Below the pieces are notes generated by a model. It was not told where the DNA came from and did not search any database. It was given only the letters and a program-made list of their open reading frames with translations. The translations under genes and the position numbers were made by a program. Below, one piece after another: positions 16,834 through 25,829 of a DNA stretch of 64,000 bases. The stretch covers positions 62,001 through 126,000 of the forward strand of contig CAJUFL010000002.1 in NCBI GenBank assembly GCA_910585605.1, read 5' to 3'. This DNA comes from an uncultured Lachnospiraceae bacterium. Lineage in GTDB: Bacteria; Bacillota; Clostridia; Lachnospirales; Lachnospiraceae. Numbering within the stretch: position 1 is the stretch's first letter; every line of letters starts with the position of its first letter.

Positions 16834-18498
16834 ATGATTTACGATTCACAACCTATAACATTTCAACAGCTTTGTAAGACAATCGATTTATTACATACCT
16901 GTATAGACAATTATCCATATGCATACGATATCAAAAATGATTACTACTATATCTCTCCAAGTGCCTTGCAGCGTTTCAAAATACCCGACAATGCCTTTCA
17001 TGAAGTCATTCATACCCATAAGCTCTTTGTATATCCGCCCGATTTAGATAATTTTCAAAAAGAATTTCAGGAGCTGCTTTCCGGGCAGAAAAATTTTCAA
17101 AATACACAGTACCGCTGGATTGATTCAGACGGAGACCCAGTCTGGATCAACTGCCGCAGCTATATTGTCGAAGAAAACAATACTCCTGCCTATATGATAG
17201 GCTGTATTAACGAAATTGGAACAAAACAAAAAGCTGATAACATCAGCGGTTTGCTGGGAGAATCCAGCTTGAAAGGGTATTTACAGGAATTTTATCCATT
17301 ATTCCCCAGCGGATATCTGCTCCGTCTGGGTATTGACGATTTTAAAGGTATCAACGAAAAGCTTGGTGTAGAATATGGAGACAGACTTTTACGCAGAATT
17401 GCTGAATGTATTTCTTCCTGTATCCTTCCAAACCAGAAACTCTATCGGATTGTAGCGGATGAATTTATGGTTCTTGATTTTTCAGGAGAAGGCTTGGAAA
17501 GTGCTGCCAGCCTGTACAGACAAATTCGCCAGACAATAGATTCTTTTGTGGAGGAAAATCAATACGAGGCTGTTTTTACCATTTCCGGCGGCATATTAGA
17601 AAGCAGTAATGTAGAAGAATTTTCTTTTTCTGACATTATGAAATTATCTGAATTTGCATTAAATGAAGCAAAACGGCGGGGAAAAAACCAATGTTACTCC
17701 TTTATTCAGGCAGATTATGACAATTTTATTAAACGAAGAAAACTAAAACAAGTCTTAAGACAGGCTGTATGTAATAATTTCAAGGGTTTTGAAGCTTATT
17801 TCCAACCGCTTTTTCATACAGATACACATACCCTGTATGGAGCAGAAACTCTTATGCGATTCCGCTCCGAAGAATTTGGCATGATATCTCCGGCTGAATT
17901 TATTCCTGTTTTGGAAGAAACCGGTCTGATCATCCCACTGGGACGCTGGATCTTACATCAGGCATTGCAGGCCTGCCAAAAAGTTCGACAATGGATTCCC
18001 AATTTTCAGATTACCGTTAATGTGTCTTATATTCAGATCATGAAGAGTAATATCATTAATGAAATTGTATCTGCTATAGAGGAATATGATATCCCTGCCT
18101 CTCAGGTTGTCATTGAACTAACAGAAAGCGGTGCAATAGAATCGGATACTCATTTTTCAAAAATGTGGGATAAATTAAAGGCAAATGGTATTCGGCTTGC
18201 ATTAGACGATTTTGGAACTGGTTATTCCAATTTCCAGTATTTATACGACCTTCAGCCTGATATCATTAAGATAGACCGTTCCTTTACTGCAAAAGCACTG
18301 AAAAATGAATATGAATATAACCTCCTCAATCTTATGAGCGGGCTGGTACATAATCTTGACTTAAAAATCTGTATTGAGGGAATTGAAACGGAAGATGAGC
18401 GAAACCGTATGCAGGAATTATCACCGGATTACAGTCAGGGATTCTTTTTTGGACGGCCATGCCCATTCGAACAATTTATAGAACAATTTGTAAAATAA
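16834..18498 (+). CDS. PAS / degenerate GGDEF / EAL c-di-GMP phosphodiesterase
   Basis: A 554-residue soluble protein. Residues about 15-130 look like a PAS sensor. The GGDEF domain (about 135-295) has VADEF in place of GGDEF and so probably does not make c-di-GMP. The EAL domain (about 305-550) keeps the catalytic set: AETLMRF, the N of TVNVS, ELTES, ALDDFGTGYSN, IKIDRSF, EGIETED and the Q of YSQGFFFGRP. The likely role is c-di-GMP breakdown controlled by the PAS domain. It precedes a cluster of motility-linked genes. Confidence 0.88.
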   Translation: MIYDSQPITFQQLCKTIDLLHTCIDNYPYAYDIKNDYYYISPSALQRFKIPDNAFHEVIHTHKLFVYPPDLDNFQKEFQELLSGQKNFQNTQYRWIDSDGDPVWINCRSYIVEENNTPAYMIGCINEIGTKQKADNISGLLGESSLKGYLQEFYPLFPSGYLLRLGIDDFKGINEKLGVEYGDRLLRRIAECISSCILPNQKLYRIVADEFMVLDFSGEGLESAASLYRQIRQTIDSFVEENQYEAVFTISGGILESSNVEEFSFSDIMKLSEFALNEAKRRGKNQCYSFIQADYDNFIKRRKLKQVLRQAVCNNFKGFEAYFQPLFHTDTHTLYGAETLMRFRSEEFGMISPAEFIPVLEETGLIIPLGRWILHQALQACQKVRQWIPNFQITVNVSYIQIMKSNIINEIVSAIEEYDIPASQVVIELTESGAIESDTHFSKMWDKLKANGIRLALDDFGTGYSNFQYLYDLQPDIIKIDRSFTAKALKNEYEYNLLNLMSGLVHNLDLKICIEGIETEDERNRMQELSPDYSQGFFFGRPCPFEQFIEQFVK

Positions 18499-18502
18499 AA
18501 TA

Positions 18503-18538
18503 ATTCCGGCTGATAATACAGATACTATCAGCCGGAAT
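18503..18538. terminator. Perfect hairpin after the EAL gene
   Basis: ATTCCGGCTGATA (18503-18515) pairs perfectly with TATCAGCCGGAAT (18526-18538) over a 10-nt loop, 5 bp after the stop. The forward strand lacks a U-run, but the reverse strand continues T-rich, so it may also serve the convergent gene. Confidence 0.6.
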
Positions 18539-18629
18539 GTGTCTATGGTAGTGAAACTACACAACACCCTTATTCAAAAACCGGAAATTTTCTTTTTAAA
18601 TTTTACATGACTCTTAACAGAAGCTTCTC

Positions 18630-19301
18630 TTAGCCAAAAAAATTGTATTTATTTTCTCCTGAATAATCACTATAAGAAATACCTTTTGCATTATACTGAT
18701 TAAATATACTTTCTTCATTCGCCTTTGCATTTTGTGATACCTTGTCACTGATATATTCTGCCCGCTGAACAAATTTGGATTCATCTCCGAATACCTTTTT
18801 CAATGTATCATAATCCGCATTGCCCAATATCTTTTCATCTATTGACAAAGAACCATCCTTATTCAGTGTAACTCCAACAGACTTTAACTGTTCCTCATTC
18901 GCTGCTGCCGCACTCTTTAATTCCTTATAATAAAAACTGTTCAGAGAGCCATCTGCTCCTTTTAACAATTCCAGTGTTTTATTATAGGAACTTATCATAT
19001 CCTTTACACCTGAAAGAATCTTCTCGGTATCCTTGGTCTCTTCTGCCTTTCCAAACAGGGAATTTTCACCAGTCTCCAATAACTCTGAAGCACGTTTTCT
19101 TAAATCGTCTGACGCATTCCTTAACTCCCGGAAAACTTTCTGTAAAGCAGAAGCACTCTTGGCATCCTGACTTTTATTTAACTCTTCCAACAAGTCAACA
19201 GAAGTATTCTCCTTATTCAGAGCATCCAGCAAACCTCCCTGTACTAAAGGAATTCCTGCTTCTCTCGATGTGTTTGTTAAAATTTGTGTTGTAATACGCA
19301 T
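18630..19301 (-). CDS. Flagellar-substrate-like soluble protein (FlgL-like start)
   Basis: A 223-residue helical, Ser/Asn/Lys-rich protein without signal peptide or membrane segment. It begins MRITTQILTN, very like the N-terminus of the hook-filament junction protein FlgL. Its C-terminal half (LKSVGVTLNKDGSLSIDEKIL) recalls the FliD C-terminal domain, a filament-cap type fold. I infer export by the flagellar apparatus, but this is not proven. The ATG at 19301 has AGGAGGA. Its promoter carries a CCGATAT box and a LytTR half-site at the common spacing. Confidence 0.6.
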   Translation of the reverse strand: MRITTQILTNTSREAGIPLVQGGLLDALNKENTSVDLLEELNKSQDAKSASALQKVFRELRNASDDLRKRASELLETGENSLFGKAEETKDTEKILSGVKDMISSYNKTLELLKGADGSLNSFYYKELKSAAAANEEQLKSVGVTLNKDGSLSIDEKILGNADYDTLKKVFGDESKFVQRAEYISDKVSQNAKANEESIFNQYNAKGISYSDYSGENKYNFFG

Positions 19302-19363
19302 ATTCTGTCCTCCTAATTGCAGTATCAAAATCTTTATCCTATTATCTAACCACCTTATTTATA

Positions 19364-19414
19364 ATATCGGACACTCCTGACTATAAATCCATAGAAACTG
19401 CACAAAATGACTAT
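19364..19414 (-). promoter_or_regulatory. CCGATAT promoter with LytTR half-site (18.6-kb gene)
   Basis: The -10 element TCCGATAT reads on the reverse strand (19371-19364). Upstream of it CACAAAATGACTAT lies at 19401-19414, 30 bp from the -10 edge. It is nearly identical to the repeats at 39126 and 40086. No TAAA -35 box and no good second repeat are seen. Confidence 0.55.
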
Positions 19415-19424
19415 TATATCCTGC

Positions 19425-21323
19425 TTATATATCTGCATACTTATTTATAAATTCTAAAAATTCTGCCTCTGGTAACGGTCTTGAAAAATAATATCCCTGA
19501 ATATATTTAATCCCCAGATCCTGCATTGTTTGAAACTGTTCCTCTGTCTCAACCCCTTCAGACACAATATCCAATCCCATCCCATGTATCATATGCATGG
19601 CAGCGTCCATGACATACTTAGCTTTACCGTTTTCAAAATACGCATTCGTCATATCCTTGTCAAATTTAACAATGCCAACCGGCATATCCACAATATAATT
19701 GAGATTTGACTGTCCTGTCCCAAAATCATCCAAAGAAAACTGAACACCATAATCCATCAGCTTCTCCATATTTTCCAGCAGAACATGTTTGGCTGTCAAA
19801 GATGCCGACTCTGTAATCTCAAGGTTAATATTAAACGGATTTACTCCATATTTATCCATAATCCTGATATAATCATTTGCGAGATTCGCATATGCACACT
19901 GTACAATCGATAAATTCACCTCAATATAATGAAGTCCATATTTTACGACATTATTTTCTTTTAGGAACTTACAAACTTTTTCAAATACCATTTCACCCAG
20001 CTTGAGTATCAGCCCATTCTTTTCTGCCACACTGATAAACTCACCCGGAGGAATCAAAGCATCATCATCATCTCTCATTCGCACTAAAGCTTCTGCACAG
20101 GTGAACTTCTCCTCTTCTGTTGAAAAAATCGGCTGATAGAAGACCTCAATCCGCCCTCTTTCAATTGCATCTAAAATCATCCGCTCGGTTTCTTTTTCCC
20201 TGTACATGCCAATAACCATAGGATCTTCAACCGTCAAAAAATAGTGTTCTGTATATTCTTTACTATTCTCCCTGACATAGCGAAGTAAATAAGACAAATC
20301 TTTTATGTCTAGTACTACATATACATTAGGAATAAAAATCCCATGAGGTCTTAGTACCACAGAAGCATCTTTTCCCCACCCCTCATCAAACCGGATTTTC
20401 AGTTTTTCCACAATCTCTTTTCCATAATCGGAATCATCAAACAATAATACAATTTCATCTTCTGCATTTTTAAAAACACGGGTTCTCGGAATACTTAATA
20501 AATACTGGCTAACCTCCAGGCTTAAATGTTCACCACTGCCATCCTGAGCATTTTGTTGAAACAATCTTTCAAAATATAAACAAAAAATAGAAAATGGCTG
20601 TCTTTGGGCAAACAACTGCTGTGTATACTCAGTAAAAGCGTTCTGATTAAACAGCCCCGTTCTTTTATCCAGATTCTGTTCCGGATTTTCCAGTTTTAAA
20701 TATAACACCATAATTCCTATTGCAAAAGCATATCCGATAATCAGGAGACTTTTATCAACAAATTGAACGATTGCCGCCGACATCCAAACCGTCATCCAGA
20801 TGAATACTGATTTACGCCTTGTAGGATTAATCCTCTCCTTGTGCTTAATCATGGAATATATGTTAATCACTACAAAACTAAACGCAAAAGCATAGGTTGC
20901 CAATGCACTGGGACCATAAGTATACACATCCTCTCCTCCCAATTCACAATGTATGTTAATAGGAAGTGCATAAATCAATACTGCCCCAGCTACTGCCGAA
21001 ACAAAATATTTTTTAATAAACATCTGATATGTACCGTCTTTGGAATATAAATCTGCATAGATATACAACAGACTGCTCAAAGCTACACCTATCATAGAAA
21101 CCAGATATGTTTTACAAATCAAATTCACAAAATGGATTGGTAATCTATCCATATTTGCAATCGCAATAACAGAAAGAATGTCCATTGAAATAGAAATCAC
21201 CGTTATACAAAGTGCACGAAAATACGCCTTCTCAGTATTCAGATTAACCTTTTCCTGCTGCCTGTAAAATAAGAACAACACAAGCAGTACGATCATTCCA
21301 CAACACTGTGTCTGAATATTCAT
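19425..21323 (-). CDS. Membrane-bound EAL phosphodiesterase with 7 TM sensor
   Basis: A 632-residue protein. Residues about 1-215 contain seven membrane helices forming an unknown sensor. A degenerate GGDEF-like region follows (about 220-370; NAEDEIVLLF replaces the GGDEF motif). The EAL domain (about 380-630) retains CAEALVRM, EVNLS, EITES, SLDDFGTGQSN, IVKFDKDM, SEGVETEE and QGYYFSRP, so c-di-GMP hydrolysis is likely. It is flanked by two LytTR-controlled genes but has no such box upstream. Confidence 0.9.
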   Translation of the reverse strand: MNIQTQCCGMIVLLVLFLFYRQQEKVNLNTEKAYFRALCITVISISMDILSVIAIANMDRLPIHFVNLICKTYLVSMIGVALSSLLYIYADLYSKDGTYQMFIKKYFVSAVAGAVLIYALPINIHCELGGEDVYTYGPSALATYAFAFSFVVINIYSMIKHKERINPTRRKSVFIWMTVWMSAAIVQFVDKSLLIIGYAFAIGIMVLYLKLENPEQNLDKRTGLFNQNAFTEYTQQLFAQRQPFSIFCLYFERLFQQNAQDGSGEHLSLEVSQYLLSIPRTRVFKNAEDEIVLLFDDSDYGKEIVEKLKIRFDEGWGKDASVVLRPHGIFIPNVYVVLDIKDLSYLLRYVRENSKEYTEHYFLTVEDPMVIGMYREKETERMILDAIERGRIEVFYQPIFSTEEEKFTCAEALVRMRDDDDALIPPGEFISVAEKNGLILKLGEMVFEKVCKFLKENNVVKYGLHYIEVNLSIVQCAYANLANDYIRIMDKYGVNPFNINLEITESASLTAKHVLLENMEKLMDYGVQFSLDDFGTGQSNLNYIVDMPVGIVKFDKDMTNAYFENGKAKYVMDAAMHMIHGMGLDIVSEGVETEEQFQTMQDLGIKYIQGYYFSRPLPEAEFLEFINKYADI

Positions 21324-21416
21324 AAAATAATCCTCAATTTCTTCATAATAATCCCTTTACAGTACTATATTTTATCATAAGAAACTATAAATCACTAGCA
21401 AATTTTTACAAATACA

Positions 21417-21448
21417 GAAAAAAAGAGCTCTGGATCTTTCCAAAGCTC
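21417..21448 (-). terminator. Rho-independent terminator of the 21.5-kb gene
   Basis: On the reverse strand GAGCTTTGGA - 4 nt - TCCAGAGCTC is followed by TTTTTTT (21448-21417). It lies directly after the stop codon at 21476. Confidence 0.85.
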
Positions 21449-21475
21449 CTTCTTCCCATATATATTCTGCCTTTA

Positions 21476-22114
21476 TTATTCTGTTGCACTCTTCTTTGAA
21501 TTATAATACTCTTCAAATAACTTATTAGTTGCAGCAAGTGTATCCTGCGAAATGCCCGGCAACTCACCACCCCAGGCTTTCTCTGCCAATTTGTATCCTT
21601 TTTCCACAGCTGCCTGCATTTTCTTCATCTTCTCTACATCATCTCCAGCCAACGCACTTGCGAAATCAAATAATCGCTGGGATGTCTGCTTAACTCCATA
21701 ATAACCATCTTCAGCAATATCTGCCTTAGCCTGAGCCTGTGTCTCTGCATCTACTGTATAATTGCCACTGGCTATAAACTTCCAGATACTATTTGCATGT
21801 CCATATGCACTGGTCTGCTGAGACATCATCTTGTTGACAAGGTTAACCAGATTCTGTTCTCTGGATGCCTGATCTGCCTTTAATTGTTTGATCAATGCTG
21901 CACGATCTGCTTTTGACATCTTATTTACAGAATATGTTGCCTTGCTGCTGTCTGAATTTTTCTCATAAACAGCTGCTTCCGAAGCTTTGTCACCAACAGC
22001 TGCCTCTTCTTTTACAGCATCTGCCTTGGTGCTTACCTTTTCCTCACTGCTAACCGGAGCTGTTGCACTATACCCGCCTGCATAACTATTAACACTTCCA
22101 AATTCCATTGCCAT
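21476..22114 (-). CDS. Soluble Ala/Lys-rich protein of the LytTR regulon
   Basis: A 212-residue soluble protein. The N-terminal 60 residues are low-complexity (YAGGYSATAPVSSEE), a helical middle follows (MSKADRAALIKQLKADQ), and the conserved C-terminal block includes GYYGVKQTSQRLFDFASALAGD and AEKAWGGELPGISQDTLAATN. I know this block from uncharacterised Lachnospiraceae and Clostridium proteins but cannot assign a function. There is no signal peptide. AAGGAGG precedes the ATG, and its leader shares two sequence blocks with the next upstream gene. Confidence 0.65.
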   Translation of the reverse strand: MAMEFGSVNSYAGGYSATAPVSSEEKVSTKADAVKEEAAVGDKASEAAVYEKNSDSSKATYSVNKMSKADRAALIKQLKADQASREQNLVNLVNKMMSQQTSAYGHANSIWKFIASGNYTVDAETQAQAKADIAEDGYYGVKQTSQRLFDFASALAGDDVEKMKKMQAAVEKGYKLAEKAWGGELPGISQDTLAATNKLFEEYYNSKKSATE

Positions 22115-22230
22115 CTTTCATTCCTCCTTGATTTTTTTCGTAATCCTTTACATTGATTATATTATAAGCCTAGCTCATAATGTCCATAATAACAAGATTC
22201 CTTCCCTAGAATCTGCTTTTATTATATAGT

Positions 22231-22281
22231 ATATCGGATTTTCTATCAATATCTAAATAGTAAATGACACAAAAATACCAT
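22231..22281 (-). promoter_or_regulatory. CCGATAT promoter with LytTR half-site (21.5-kb gene)
   Basis: TCCGATAT reads on the reverse strand at 22238-22231. CACAAAAATACCAT at 22268-22281 matches the LytTR repeat at 10 of 14 positions and starts 30 bp from the -10 edge, as in the four other promoters. A TAGA lies at a near -35 position. Confidence 0.5.
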
Positions 22282-22325
22282 TTTTATCAAAAAAATTATT
22301 TTTTTGTATCAAATAGCAATATCTG

Positions 22326-23657
22326 TCATAAAAGCAGATTGATGGAAAAAGTATCTATCCCCTCTTCATTGCTGTGGTTATCTGAAGAAGAAACCTCTCT
22401 CATTCTCTGCTTTGCCTTTGCAATCATTGTCTTTACCTTAGCCACCTCGTTCTCATCACACATTCCGTTTCTTAATCCATTTTCACAATCAGACAAATCT
22501 TTAGCTAACAGATTTAAGACCATTCGGACATTTGCCGGTGTTTTTGCTGCTGCAAGCTGCCTTGCCCTCTTTGACTCATTAAATGTTATGGAACCGCCAT
22601 GCGTTTCCGTCTCTATCTTCCCTTCCTTGTCGATCGTTATCTTCATACCCTGATAACCCTTCACATTTTCTTCGGCATGCTTAGCCATAACATCTGCACT
22701 TTCCAGACTTTCAAATAACTCCTGTCTTTTATTTTCATCGGATAAACATTCCCTAAGATAACTTCCTGAAATCTTGACCATCCCCATTCTTACCGTATCA
22801 TAGGTATGGGATAAATACTGCATCAGTTCTTTTGTGCTGCCAAAAACAGTCTGGTTCCCTGCTACCGGAACAGAAGAATCTTTTATATCATTATCAGAAG
22901 CAGTTACATAAATATCATCCTGATTTTTATATTTCGCTCTGCCAGATACATGCTGCATGGTGTCATATGCTCTTACTGGATCATTTGATGTATCCCCCTT
23001 ATTTTGTCCATATGCATATGCTCCGCTTTCGTTTTCATCATAAACATAGTATCGATCAAGGCGGATACCCGCCCGCTCTTTCAGTTCATTTAGAACTTTT
23101 TCCTTCATCTCCCTTTTCTCGGCTGCTTTTTCCTTTCGCCCGGACTCCCGTTTTTGTTCTAATTTCTTCTGATTTATCTTATCCGTATTTTCCGAAAATG
23201 TTTCCAAGTAGGACTTTTTATCTGTCTTTCTTGTCACACACCAGCCACCCCAGTTCCCGTTTTCGTCACAGAACCATCCCTGGCTTACAACCTCCCATCC
23301 ACTGGCAGCCAAGCTTTCCCTCTGCCTTTTCGCAAACTGGTCCAAATATTTTACATCCTCGTAAAACCTCTTAGTCGCCTCTTCATCCGTTCCCAGTTTT
23401 CCCAAAAACTGAGGATTGACAACAAAATTAACATCGTAACGATTACCATAAGTCTGTCCATAAGAAACAGTTCCAGTAAAAAAAGCTGTATCCGGTATTT
23501 CCTTCTCCAGATTTCTCAAATAATCAGTACCTGTTAACCCTTTATCTGTTTCGTTTTTTACCTGCTCTGCTTCGCCATTATTAACAGTCATCAATTTTGA
23601 TTCCGCCATATTCTGTCTGCTGGCAGAATAACCTGCATACGCATTTCCAATCTCCAT
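22326..23657 (-). CDS. DUF6033-like soluble protein
   Basis: A 443-residue soluble, charged protein starting MEIGNAYAGYSASRQN. The middle holds a DENGNWGGWCVTRKTDKK segment and a Lys/Glu coiled region (about 185-235). The C-terminal half contains SGSYLRECLSDENKRQELF and ESADVMAKHAEENV. It resembles the DUF6033 group of Lachnospiraceae by memory of motifs, function unknown. It shares its overall plan with the proteins at 34.3 and 37.4 kb. The ATG at 23657 has AAGGAGG; the longer reading to 23729 lacks one. No signal peptide. Confidence 0.65.
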   Translation of the reverse strand: MEIGNAYAGYSASRQNMAESKLMTVNNGEAEQVKNETDKGLTGTDYLRNLEKEIPDTAFFTGTVSYGQTYGNRYDVNFVVNPQFLGKLGTDEEATKRFYEDVKYLDQFAKRQRESLAASGWEVVSQGWFCDENGNWGGWCVTRKTDKKSYLETFSENTDKINQKKLEQKRESGRKEKAAEKREMKEKVLNELKERAGIRLDRYYVYDENESGAYAYGQNKGDTSNDPVRAYDTMQHVSGRAKYKNQDDIYVTASDNDIKDSSVPVAGNQTVFGSTKELMQYLSHTYDTVRMGMVKISGSYLRECLSDENKRQELFESLESADVMAKHAEENVKGYQGMKITIDKEGKIETETHGGSITFNESKRARQLAAAKTPANVRMVLNLLAKDLSDCENGLRNGMCDENEVAKVKTMIAKAKQRMREVSSSDNHSNEEGIDTFSINLLL

Positions 23658-23788
23658 TTTTACTCCTCCTTGATTTTTGCAACCGACTTCACGCCACAAA
23701 TATTTACACATGTAATCCTTTACATCCACATATGATGCAGGCTACACTGTCATAGCATACCTGCATCAAAATCTACTCTATATTATAG

Positions 23789-23816
23789 TTATCGGATAAC
23801 AAATATAAATAATTTA
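23789..23816 (-). promoter_or_regulatory. TAAA-N16-TCCGATAA promoter (22.3-kb gene)
   Basis: On the reverse strand TAAA (23816-23813), 16 bp, TCCGATAA (23796-23789): a near match to sigma-28/SigD promoters (TAAA-N15-GCCGATAA). The alternative TTTATA-N16-TATAAT sigma-A reading overlaps it. It is almost identical to the promoter at 41870-41897. Confidence 0.5.
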
Positions 23817-23907
23817 CCCCTATACTAAATTCGCTCTTCTCATATTGTAATGATATATGAAAATATAGTGTATGCTTCATCAATGACTTTTTGTTTTCCC
23901 TTTCCTC

Positions 23908-25107
23908 CTATCTTCCCTGTACCTGATACCTGCAATACACTTTTTTCCCGGCAAATACCAGAAGCACTGCCAACAGTACATATAAAAACGGTGCAAACTG
24001 CCATGAAGTAAGCTTCAGTCCAAAAAAGGAAATCAAACGCATATCTGTAAAACCTGCGTCTAATTTTAACATATTAATAGGAAAGAAATTCCAAATTTGC
24101 GAAAGTGCCCGCCATGTAACCGGAATCGGCACCAGCCTTGCCATAAACAGAATTACTACCACTGTTGCTAAAGAACCGATATTGCTTTTTGTTATCTCAG
24201 AAAGTACCATGGTAAAAATACCTGTCAATACAGCTGAGATCAAAAGAATAAGCGTCATGATCAAAAATATCTGCCCATTCGTAAGTGGATACGAGTATAC
24301 ACTATAAAACAGCTGCATAATTGCTGAAAATCCCTCTTGTCCATATGTAGCAAAAACACCTGCTGTTTCAATCAGCAAAAAGAAGGCCGTTACCAGAAAA
24401 GAGAACATCCCACCTGCCAGAATTTTAGCATAATAAATATCTTTTCTTCCCAGCCGGCTGCATAAAATCAACTGGTCAGTCTTTCTTCCATGCTCCTCTG
24501 TAAATACACTGCTCATGCATATTGCTATCAAAAAAGAAGTATAGAGGCACACCATGTAAATCCCATTCATGCTGATCAGATCAGTGTACCCATCAGCATA
24601 CTGATAGGTAAAAGGCTTTTCCAATCTATCCTCCTGTTCCCGCCAGTATGCTTTCTCCTTTTCCGTCAATTCATATTTCTCCTGGCTCTTTTTCACCGCA
24701 GCTTCCCTTGCATCATAAAACTCCTTCTCCGTTACAGTAAAGGGATTAATATCAGCAAACCGGGCTATTTCATACACAGTACTATAGGGTCTTACCTTAG
24801 TCTGATATTCCTCTGTCAGCATGTATTTTAACTCCTTATCCTCCATCCCTGCATATGCTTTTTTCATCTCATCAAACAAATCATTATCCAGCTTCCTCCC
24901 GGACAATTTTTCTCCGTTTTTTCTGTCAATGGCAAACCCGTCTTTATGTGTTTCCAAAAACTCTCCCTCTACATAAGAAGAACCAAACATTCTGGTCCCC
25001 GTTAAAAGCATATAGATCGTCAATAAAATACCCAGGGTAATCCATGTATTTTTCCGCTGCATAATCTTCTTTATCTCATAAAAAAACAATGTACCAAACT
25101 GCCCCAT
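23908..25107 (-). CDS. ABC-2 type transporter permease
   Basis: A 399-residue permease with one helix near the N-terminus (about residues 24-42), a large extracytoplasmic domain of about 130 residues, then five to six helices from about 177 onward. This is the layout of ABC-2 exporters used for peptides or self-immunity. It is the last gene of the ECF sigma - membrane protein - ATPase - permease unit, 17 bp after the ATPase gene. Substrate unknown. Confidence 0.85.
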   Translation of the reverse strand: MGQFGTLFFYEIKKIMQRKNTWITLGILLTIYMLLTGTRMFGSSYVEGEFLETHKDGFAIDRKNGEKLSGRKLDNDLFDEMKKAYAGMEDKELKYMLTEEYQTKVRPYSTVYEIARFADINPFTVTEKEFYDAREAAVKKSQEKYELTEKEKAYWREQEDRLEKPFTYQYADGYTDLISMNGIYMVCLYTSFLIAICMSSVFTEEHGRKTDQLILCSRLGRKDIYYAKILAGGMFSFLVTAFFLLIETAGVFATYGQEGFSAIMQLFYSVYSYPLTNGQIFLIMTLILLISAVLTGIFTMVLSEITKSNIGSLATVVVILFMARLVPIPVTWRALSQIWNFFPINMLKLDAGFTDMRLISFFGLKLTSWQFAPFLYVLLAVLLVFAGKKVYCRYQVQGR

Positions 25108-25124
25108 TTTCTTCTTCCTTTCTT

Positions 25125-25829
25125 TTATTTACTATCTTCATCCTCAAAGTTTTCCAGATAAAATGCTTCCAGATCCTCTGTAATCTCCTCTCTTGCACCT
25201 TGAAAAATCAGCTGTCCGTTCTTCATCATCAAAATCGTATCCGCAATATGTTCTACATCCGACACAATATGGGTGGATAAGATAACAATACTGTCTTTTC
25301 CAAGCTCACCAATCAAATTCCGAAACCTTACTCTTTCTTTTGGGTCCAGACCGGCAGTAGGTTCATCCAATATGATTATCTTAGGATCATTTAATAATGC
25401 TTGGGCAATGCCAAGCCGCTGCTTCATTCCTCCTGAATATGTTTTTATTTTTTTTCCTGCCATATCCGTAAGGGCTACCATCTCTAAAAGCTCTTTTGTT
25501 TTCCTGACAGCCTGCTTTTTTCCAATTCCCTTTAATGCAGCCATATATAACAAAAAATCCCAGCCTGTAAAATTAGGATAATACCCAAAATCCTGAGGTA
25601 AGTACCCCAGACATCCCCTGTATTCCTCCGTATTCACATCCATTCCGTCAAAAGAAACCTCCCCTCCAGTAGGTGTTAAAATACCGCACAACATCCGCAT
25701 TAACGTGGTCTTTCCGGCACCATTCGCCCCCAGCAGTCCATACACCCCTTCCTGAAACTGAAAAGAAATTCTGTCCACTGCAATCTTATTTTTATACTGT
25801 TTTGTCAAACGGTCTACCACTAATTCCAT
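25125..25829 (-). CDS. ABC transporter ATP-binding protein
   Basis: A 234-residue ATPase: Walker A GANGAGKTTL, Q-loop YLPQDFG, signature YSGGMKQRLGIAQ, Walker B IIILDEPTAGLDP and the switch His in LSTHIV. The start at 25829 is chosen because GGAGG lies before it and MELVVDRLTKQYK aligns with family N-termini. It overlaps the end of the upstream membrane gene by 10 bp, implying coupled translation. It powers the ABC-2 permease encoded next. Confidence 0.93.
   Translation of the reverse strand: MELVVDRLTKQYKNKIAVDRISFQFQEGVYGLLGANGAGKTTLMRMLCGILTPTGGEVSFDGMDVNTEEYRGCLGYLPQDFGYYPNFTGWDFLLYMAALKGIGKKQAVRKTKELLEMVALTDMAGKKIKTYSGGMKQRLGIAQALLNDPKIIILDEPTAGLDPKERVRFRNLIGELGKDSIVILSTHIVSDVEHIADTILMMKNGQLIFQGAREEITEDLEAFYLENFEDEDSK

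Noticed and set aside
22264..22653. 129-codon forward frame opposite the DUF6033-like gene
   Set aside because: Antisense shadow of a gene with promoter, leader and ribosome site.
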